Below are positions 56,647 through 64,000 of a stretch of 64,000 bases of DNA, one piece after another. Position numbers and translations under genes: made by a program. Position 1 is the first letter of the stretch; each line of letters begins with the position of its first letter. Source of the DNA: Gnetum montanum (lineage: Eukaryota; Streptophyta; Gnetopsida; Gnetales; Gnetaceae); NCBI GenBank assembly GCA_015680685.1, contig MNCI01023311.1, positions 67,709-131,708 of the forward strand, in the 5' to 3' direction. Below the pieces are notes generated by a model, which had not been told where the DNA came from, searched no databases, and saw only the letters and a list, made by a program, of their open reading frames with translations.

Positions 56647-57160
56647 CTAGGATTAAGCTGTAATGAATCAACAAATAAAGGATAAAAGAAAAATCTGGTT
56701 ACCTATAAGAATTCCATAGTTATTTTAACATGCTTTTCCATTGGCTATTTGAAAGTTGAATATTCTAAATCCTTTGAATTTTTTCCTTACATTTGATCTC
56801 TTTACTTAAGTGCTTGGTTATGCTAACAATGTCTAGTTTGTAGAAAGGAGAATTATGTAGCCATTCCCAATAATTATACCATTTGAGATTTGGGGATTTA
56901 GGGCTTGAAGTCTATCTTTAAATACTTTGAAAAAGTTAAATGATCATATTATTTAAGAAAATTGGGATTCTAGCAGCTCTCTATAAATCTTTTGTAGAGG
57001 GAATGGTAGTCAAAGAAGATCAGTCCAATGAATATAGCCTAACCTAATCAATCTTAATAGTACTATTTTAAAAACTATTGGAAGAGGAGCATTAGTAATC
57101 CTAAGTATTAGAGTCCACTAGATGAAGGTTTCATCTACAATAGAATGTGACCAATGAAAT
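56647..57160 (-). pseudogene. Continuation of the LINE relic upstream of TE-6
   Basis: Joining this flank to 53362 across the TE-6 TSD gives continuous minus-strand sequence leading into the zf-RVT motif. The translation here (for example NGIIIGNGY, KRSNVRKKFKGF) is only weakly LINE-like. The right boundary is a guess. Confidence 0.35.
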
Positions 57161-57899
57161 GGATTCCAATAAAACATATGTTTGTGTAAGGGGGTAGCAT
57201 GTTAGATCTAAAAATAAATAAATAATAATGTTAAAAAATTCAAATTACATCAAATTTTCAAAGAGAGAGCCTAAAGAAAAAGCCCAATAGTTTTGGCGAT
57301 GCCTCTTCATGTTTTCATCCTTACAACCAATTCTAAAAAATCTCCCCTTAGGGTAGGAAAAGGATTAGGCTTTGATATTATTCAGAAGTACTCTCATGTG
57401 TTTTTACTTCCTACTAAAAGGTTTCTTGTAAAGGGAAGGAGGGAACTCTCTCTAAAGATAAAAGAATATATTAATTAAAAATAAAGAACAAATAGTAATA
57501 AAAGTTGGAAGATTTCCATCCTTAAACCTCCAAAACAAAAAGAAAACTAATATTATAGAAAAAAAATTAATTGTTTACCTTTCATTAAGAGCCTTTTTAC
57601 TTAAACTTGTAGCTAAAAAGCAACATCTTTAAGAATATAATATTTGACTCTTGAAGAGAAGTCATAGTTATGCTCTTACTATTAGAAAATAACTACACAT
57701 TGAAGATTCTCAATAGAGTAGAGCATAAGTGGTTGAAAACATTTTCAAATATAAAAAAGGAAGTACATAAAGTAGGCTAATCACAAAAAATTATTTCATT
57801 GATGCTTGGTTGAAAAGAGTTATAAATTTTAGATGTCCATTTCCAAGCATGTTTAAGAGAAGTGTCGATAGAAAGACTAATAAAATCTATTAAGATAAA
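57161..57899. other. AT-rich DNA, nothing recognised
   Basis: One 61-codon frame at 57293-57478 (plus) has no recognisable motif. It could be further LINE relic. TE-7 begins at its right edge. Confidence 0.4.
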
Positions 57900-58752
57900 T
57901 GATGTGATATTCTATCTACAATATCATAGCTCTACTTACATCATCATAGATATGATGTAGTGGGCCTTGGTTATGATTATAAATACCAACCCACCATTGT
58001 ATCATTGGAAAAATTTTTACGCAATACTTAGTGAAATTCTTGTAGTTTCTTTCCATGAGTTACACTTAGAGTTAGAGTTAGAAGTCAATGCCTACAATGT
58101 GCTAACTAATAGTTGTATGGAGTCTTTATTCTAGTGGATTGTACGTAGACATAATTCATGACTGGCAATAAAGATCAAGATTTTTTCTTACCATTACATC
58201 ATCTTACTTAGTTTACTTTTATTTTCTAATATGTTTACTTTAATTCAATTCTTTACATTTTCTAAGTACTTTACTTTTCCAATGTTCATTAGCAAGGTAC
58301 AATAAGTACAACTAATTTTGAGCATTAAGTATAATCATTTGGTAACCTAGTAGTGAATTCACTTGATTTGCTTAGTAGTGAATTCACTTGGTAATCCTAA
58401 TAATAGTTACATGAGCCCAGGGTATGTACAACAATCCAAGAATGGATAATTTTTGCCGTAAGCTAGGATAGGTTTACATTTTAGTTATCATCTAGATTTA
58501 GACTTTATTCTCATTTTCATTATGGAAGCACTTAGAATTAATTTGATCCTACAATATCATGATATCATATACCTCACTGAGAGTTAAATCATACTACTTG
58601 CACTTCACTAACTCAACGTGAGAAGACAAAAATCATTAACTAACTATCAAAAGCTAGCATACTTACATTTTGCATCCATGGATTATAATTTGGTCATGTG
58701 TGAACACTCATGACTTGTATGGTGGAGTGTTGGAATATCCAACCACTCATCA
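57900..58752 (+). repeat. TE-7 5' LTR
   Basis: TGATGTGA...CACTCATCA, 853 bp. A CATCATAGATATGATGTAG palindrome near 57940-57960 precedes TATAAATA near 57980. TTTGGTAACCTAGTAG and TTGGTAATCCTAATAA modules occur in U5. Confidence 0.85.
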
Positions 58753-58772
58753 TTGGTGTCGTTGCCAAGGAT
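58753..58772 (+). promoter_or_regulatory. TE-7 primer-binding site
   Basis: TTGGTGTCGTTGCCAAGGAT, two or three transitions from the tRNA-Asp complement. Confidence 0.86.
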
Positions 58773-58861
58773 GTGTCAATGTTTTCTTAATAGTTGATTT
58801 CATAAAAGCTCATTTTATTAAGAATTACAAATTCTATCTTTCATACTTAAATCAATTATTT

Positions 58862-58863
<2 letters not shown>

Positions 58864-58907
<44 letters not shown>
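58864..58907 (+). repeat. (AC)n microsatellite in TE-7 leader
   Basis: About 22 uninterrupted AC units between PBS and gag ATG. Absent from the leaders of TE-1, TE-2, TE-4 and TE-5. Confidence 0.95.
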
Positions 58908-58909
<2 letters not shown>

Positions 58910-58929
58910 AAAAGTGTGAAAAACACAAT

Positions 58930-60860
58930 ATGACTTCTACACTTAAGAAAAAATCACCACCTATCAATAAAATTCAAAAGAGTCATGAGAAAGGATATGA
59001 TGAAGGAGATTGGAGTGCACCGATGCAAACTAGTATTTCCTATGCTCATACTAATTTCATGTTTATCTTCAACCAAGATGAATAGATGAGATGGAGGAAT
59101 TTGTAGGGCAACATTGTTTTACCTTTTGAATGTTCTACATCATCAATGTTTCAAGCAACCTTAATGAAGTTGAACCTTGGCCATGCATAAGAAGGATACC
59201 ATGTCATTAAACACATCACTAGGCCATATCAACCTATAGAAGCACAAGTAAGAAGGGATGTTTCCATGGAGACAATACATGAGCATAACAAAGAAAAGAA
59301 AGTACCTCACACAATTATCCTAGAAGAGAAAAATGATGATACCTTATTGATGGAAGAGCTCCACCAAACTCATAAATCTCATTCATAAACATTGACTATC
59401 CATTTAGAGGATCTAGTCAAAATAAAACTACATTCTACCCTTGCAGAAAGACCCAAGATTAGGAAAACTCCAACCTTAGGAAAAGCTAAAGGCCTAAATC
59501 CTTCACAAAATCAAAGGAAGATAAATCACAATCATAGAAGAAGAACCAACCATCATCATTATCCAATTATTTCCTCTTCCTCCTTACATTCATTTATGGA
59601 ATTTGATAAAAGGGAACTAGGTTTAAGGAACTATGACAGTGAAAGATGCGAAGATCATGAAAGACATGTACATTAAAGAAGGTACCCTGATTATGAAGAA
59701 GACAATTATGAACAAAGAAGAGATAGGATCAAGCATGATGAAAGGGAACAACACTATGAGCATCAAAGGGGGTCATAACTACAACAGAGTCTTTGAACTT
59801 GAAGATCATGAAGAACCCCTACTTCCCACTTATAATATGATTAATATCAGGAAAGTAGTATATATCCCTACTAGGCACTTAAGGGATAGTCACATCAAGT
59901 GACTAGATATGAATAACATTCCCAAGTTTGAAGGTGGATACAACGCAAATCCAACACATCATCTTCAAGCCTTTCATGATGCCTATGCCCTTCAAAACAT
60001 TGAGAATGATTGATAGAAATTGAAGTTAATTCCTAGAACACTCATTAAGGAAGCAAATAGTTGGTACATATCCTTAGAACTAGAACCAATCTAAAGATGG
60101 AGTACCATGCTAGAGCTTTTTAATGACAAGTATCAAACCTATTCCATAGTGTTGAATTTAAGAAAAAAAATTCAAGGATGGAAGTAAGGGGCATGTAAAT
60201 CCCTTTATGCAGTAATGGATAGGTACTATTCATTACTACAAAGATGCCCAAGCCATGAATTTTCTAAAAGGGAATAGCTTCGACATATCATTGATGGGAT
60301 AAGGAACAAGACTAAGGAAACATTTGGGATATATGCCCAATGTAGGTTATAAAAAATGACAACCCATCAAATTCAAAGATTAATAGACCAGGTGGCCAAA
60401 GAGGAAGGAGAATTAAAGAAAAGAGAATCAAATGAAGAGTATAATTAAGATCTCACAATGAGAAAAAAGGATGTGAGGATATGTGAAAGATAAGAAGAAG
60501 AAAATTTGAAGGATATAATTCAAAGAAAGACTCTATCCATCCAAAATCAGTCAATGACATTGTGACTAAGATAGAGAAAATGTGGGATTCCATGGATGAA
60601 AATTTTGCTCTTACACTCAAGATAGTAGAGGAAAAGACCGAACAAGCTTTGAAAAAAATAAAGAAAGAAAGAAGAAAAGAGATAATAAATGAGAAAACTA
60701 TAGACATAAAGGAAAATTTGCTGCAGTTGAAGAATTAATAGACTTCAATTTGGAAGATGAAGAAGGATGTAAAGTGTGCCAATATGAACATCCTAAAGGA
60801 TGTTATCTTGTTATGGTCCATTTGCAAGAATCTAGGGCATACATGCTTAAGCTAAGATTT
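58930..60860 (+). pseudogene. TE-7 gag with zinc-knuckle-like motif
   Basis: ATG at 58930 (MTSTLKKKSPP). The N-terminal FIFNQDE and WRNL segment matches other gags. A basic low-complexity region is at 59392-59900. The core domain begins at 59909 (MNNIPKFEGGYNANP), with AFHDAYALQNIEND. The helical part follows, and then CKVCQYEHPKGC at 60768-60803 (C-x2-C-x3-H-x3-C), followed by LVMVHLQES. At least six stops, several at Trp or Gln sites. Confidence 0.83.
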
Positions 60861-61539
60861 GTTAAGAAGTAGATGCTAAGATGATTACCTTACCCATAAG
60901 GTAGCTTTTGATAATCTTACCAACCATCATATTATCCAAGTGGAGTCTATCCTCAACCAAAGGAGTAATACCAACAATAGTGGCAACAACCACAAGTGTG
61001 GGGTATGCCACCACCAAGGTAGTAATATCCATATAGGCAATGAGATCCATATGAATATTACCTTCAATGTCCAATCTCTCTGGAAAATGCTTTAGTCCAT
61101 AGCTCCTATCACTACTGTCCATTGGAGTATCATAGTATTTGTATGCAATAGCCGGATCCTAATTCTTATGCACATGAACCAACAACCAGTTCATCAGTTC
61201 AAACTCCTAACTCCTTACCATCAGATCACCACCGATTATGCAAGGAGAACTACCAACACAACCAAAGTAAAAGAATGCTACTAGGGCAGTCAATACACAA
61301 GAGGATGTAATGGTAAATGAACCTAGATATAGGAAATGTCCATTTTTTAGAACAAGTCCAAAAAGGATGCAAAGGATGAGGACTTCATCTACATCCACCC
61401 CATCTACATATACTTCTTAACGAAACATTATGCTTCCACATTCTATGAATCCAAATATGACCATTGTCATGCTCACTCAAACTATAACATGCTCAATTAA
61501 AGAAGAAGTGCTTTCCAAGAAGAGAAAAAATCATAAAAG

Positions 61540-61960
61540 TCCCTTAGTATATCTCTAGATAGCAAGACATAAACCTTGGAAGGCTCTACTAGATTCTAGA
61601 TCAAAAGTAAATCTAATTTCACAAGATATGTATAGAGCCTAAAGTCTCCCTCCATTGAAGAAAAGCAACATCCAATTAGAGCTTGTGGATTAGTCAATCA
61701 CTATCCCACTTGGATAGGTAAAAGATGTTATCACCACCATAAGTGGCTAGTCTTACCTTGTTGACCTCTTAGTTATACATGTAGGAAAAAACAAAGGGGA
61801 ATTTCCTATACTTATTAGAAGAGCTTGGCTTAGCACTGTTGATGCTAAGCTAGGGATTAGAGACTTGTCCTTGAAAATTTCTAGGGAAGATGAAGCTAGA
61901 ATCATATAGTGATGTTGAGTTCCATGTATCTCATATAATGATAATGGATGCAATTGTGTG
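61540..61960 (+). pseudogene. TE-7 aspartic protease
   Basis: The active-site segment near 61585-61630 reads KALLDSRSKVNLISQDMY, with the Gly after D-S changed to Arg. The second segment, FPILIRRAWLS, is near 61800-61840 and RDLSLKIS is near 61860. It is followed by a stretch of A's at 61974-61986. Confidence 0.8.
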
Positions 61961-62400
61961 CAAAAAATTTCAAAAAAAAAAAAAAACAATGCCATTACAA
62001 CATGCAATGGATGTATAGAAGATATGTGTGTACAAAAGTATTTGTATGCAATAGCCACCCAACAAGAAGGTCCCTAGTGGCTAATACATGAAGAGGAAAC
62101 TGAATCCAACATATGCATGGAACCTACAAGTAGAATCACAAGTGTCTATGTTGAAGAAATTGATAAGTTAGAATAGTTTAAAAGATAACCTCTTCATATT
62201 GAGTTATTTTACAAATAAGATATTGAATGGGGAAGACTAGAGATATAAATGACACATGAACTAGAACCCTTAGAACAAAAACCATAGCAAATACACTTGA
62301 ATATGCTTTTCTAAATAATAAGAAATCAGTAATTATAAATGTCAAACTTAACAACGAACAAAAGAGAAAATTACTAGAAGTGGTAAATAAATGATCAACT
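61961..62400 (+). other. TE-7 protease-RT linker
   Basis: Broken frames. Matches the region between protease and RT of related elements in layout only. Confidence 0.5.
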
Positions 62401-63110
62401 GCATTTACATGGTCCTATGACGAGATCACTGGAATTAACCCACGTATATGCCAACATCAAATTTATATAAATCTAGTTGTCAAACCATTCTTCCAACCTC
62501 AAACAAGTTTAAACACAAAGCTTAAAGAAGTTGTCAAACTAGAGTTAGAAAATTTTTGAAAGTAGGATTTATCTATTTGATATGAAATAGTGAATGGATC
62601 AACTCATTAGTCATTGTACCAAAGAAAGGTGGTAAGTGAAGGGTTTATATTGATTTAAGATTATTAAACATCAAAACATTCAAGGGCCATTTTTATGGCT
62701 CCTAGATACTATAGCAGGACACTAGTATTATGGCTCTCTAAATGGTTATAGCAAGTATAATCAAATCTGCATTACACTAGAAGACCAAGAAAAGACCACA
62801 TTCACCAATCCATGGGGGACATTTTCATACAAGAAAATGCCCTTTGATTTGTATAATGCACCAACTACATTCCAGAGACATGTACTTAGAATCTTACAGA
62901 AGCAAATTGGCAATGGGGTTAAAGTCTTTATGGATCACTATTCCACATATGGGCTAGATTTAAAATAAGCCTTGAATGTTTAGAGTAGGTATTGAAGAGA
63001 TGTGTAGAAACCAATCTAAACCTTAATTGGTAGAAAATCCATTTAATGATTTAAGATGGTATAGTTCTAGGACATAGAGCATCTCATAAGGAAATAGAGA
63101 TAGATCCAAA
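62401..63110 (+). pseudogene. TE-7 reverse transcriptase
   Basis: It begins FTWSYDEITGINP and CQHQIY, typical of the region just before gypsy RT. The finger segment has VIVPKKGGK near 62615. The palm has a damaged LNGYSKYNQI-like site (first Asp lost) near 62740-62765 and KKMPFDLYNAPTTFQR near 62830-62880. At the catalytic motif the sequence reads VFMDHYSTYG near 62922-62951, where the second Asp of the pair is His. It cannot be active. Confidence 0.85.
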
Positions 63111-63770
63111 GAAGATTAGAGTCATCCAAAACATCACTCAAAGGCCACAAACCATTAAGGATGTTAGATCACTTCTTGGCCACACAAGATATGATAGAAA
63201 ATTTATTGAAAATTTCTCAAAAATTGCAAAACGAATAGTAGAACTCATAAAGAAAGATGCACCATTCCACTGGACAGAACTATGTGAGAAGGCATTTGAG
63301 GCATTAAAATAGAAACTAATTGAATCACTAATCATTTGAGCTCTATATTGGTCTAAACCCTTCCACATTATGAAAAATGCTTCAAACTATCCACTAGAAG
63401 TAGTACTCACTCAGCTAGATGATCAAAAACAACCCTATTACATAGATTACACTAGTCAAAGCATTACCAGGGCATAACTTAATTACACCACTACAGAAAA
63501 GGAGCTTATGGTCATGATGTATGCACTTGAGAAATTTAGACATTATGTGCTCAAGTATCCTATTTATGTTCACATGGATCATAGTGCTATTAGATTTTTA
63601 GTGAATAAACTAGCAATTAGTCCAAGGGTGATAAGATGGCTCATGACATTCTAGGAAGTTGACATTACCGTGATAGATAAAAAGGAAATTGAAAATGTTA
63701 TAGCTAATCACTTATCCAGACTTAGATGGGAACCACAAGATAATGATGAACCATTATTAGACTAATTTCC
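63111..63770 (+). pseudogene. TE-7 RT-RNase H linker and RNase H
   Basis: SLLGHTRYDRKFIENF at about 63170-63215 is the linker. RNase H follows with MKNASNYPLEVVL (first Asp replaced by Asn), NYTTTEKELMVMMYALEKFRHY, MDHSAIRFL and VIANHLSRL (terminal Asp replaced by Asn). Two or three stops break the frame. Confidence 0.85.
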
Positions 63771-64000
63771 TGATGAAAATCTATTTACAAGAACAGCAAC
63801 TACTACAACATTAACAAAGAAGTTGTGGATCTCTAATTATGTGATCTATCTCACTATATAAAAACTTCCTGTTGAGTGGGATAAGAAACAAAAGGGGAAA
63901 TTCCTCCATAAAGCCAAAAAATATATGGAAATTAATGGGAGCATCTATAAGATCTATATTGATAGACTAATCAGATGGTGTGTTCCTAAAGAAGACCAGC
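63771..64000 (+). pseudogene. TE-7 integrase N-terminal start (cut by window end)
   Basis: LPVEWDKKQKGKFLHKAKKY and INGSIYKIYIDRLIRWCVP match the stretch that precedes the HH-CC zinc-binding domain in TE-1, TE-3 and TE-5. Confidence 0.8.

Larger units (their letters stand above)
57900..64000 (+). mobile_element. TE-7: gypsy element, 5' part, runs off the window
   Basis: 5' LTR 57900-58752, PBS 58753, gag, protease, RT, RNase H and the beginning of integrase. All frames have stops. The left 5-mer ATAAA is the presumed TSD; the right one is outside. Confidence 0.87.

Overview
This window is intergenic DNA from a large seed-plant nuclear genome. I find no host gene, rRNA, tRNA or CRISPR array. 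Almost everything is LTR retrotransposon, nested and decayed. Most elements belong to one Ty3/gypsy group of Athila/Tat type. Supporting marks are a primer-binding site (PBS) complementary to tRNA-Asp, TGATGA...TCATCA LTR ends, gag-pro-RT-RNaseH-INT order, and an extra third ORF (ORF3) downstream of integrase. The plant species cannot be named from the sequence. N runs at 9068-9554, 20126-20159, 30421-30910 and 47309-47433 are assembly gaps.

Layout. TE-1 (minus strand) fills 1-35630: its 3' LTR is cut by the window start (1-245) and its 5' LTR is 34687-35630. Four younger insertions interrupt it: TE-2 (plus, 7854-14985, TSD GTGAG), TE-3 (minus, 16088-29147, TSD ATAAC), a solo LTR (minus, 31433-32294) and a second solo LTR of the TE-2 family (plus, 33550-34557). 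From 35631 to 39681 is AT-rich DNA holding a diverged solo copia LTR and a likely copia gag relic. TE-4 (plus, 39682-52644) has lost nearly all its coding region and contains TE-5 (minus, about 41704-51507), whose two LTRs come from different subfamilies. A decayed L1-type LINE (minus) follows and is split by TE-6, a short copia-type element without recognisable genes (53363-56646, TSD CTAGA/CTAGG). TE-7 (plus) starts at 57900 and runs off the end at 64000 with gag, pro, RT, RNase H and the start of integrase.

How the parts work together. An intact member would make Gag-Pol for particle formation, tRNA-primed reverse transcription and DDE integration, plus ORF3. Every copy here is broken by stops and frameshifts, many explicable as C-to-T changes. 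TE-2 keeps gag and protease but has cleanly lost RT, RNase H, integrase and ORF3, so it looks like a non-autonomous derivative. The most interesting layer is non-coding: U3 arrays of short palindromes just upstream of the TATA box that differ between subfamilies; a similar palindrome-TATA module inside TE-1 and TE-3, 415-455 bp upstream of ORF3; a conserved splice acceptor directly before the ORF3 start; and duplicated hairpins plus a T-rich minisatellite between integrase and ORF3. Together these suggest ORF3 may be expressed from its own internal promoter as a spliced mRNA.
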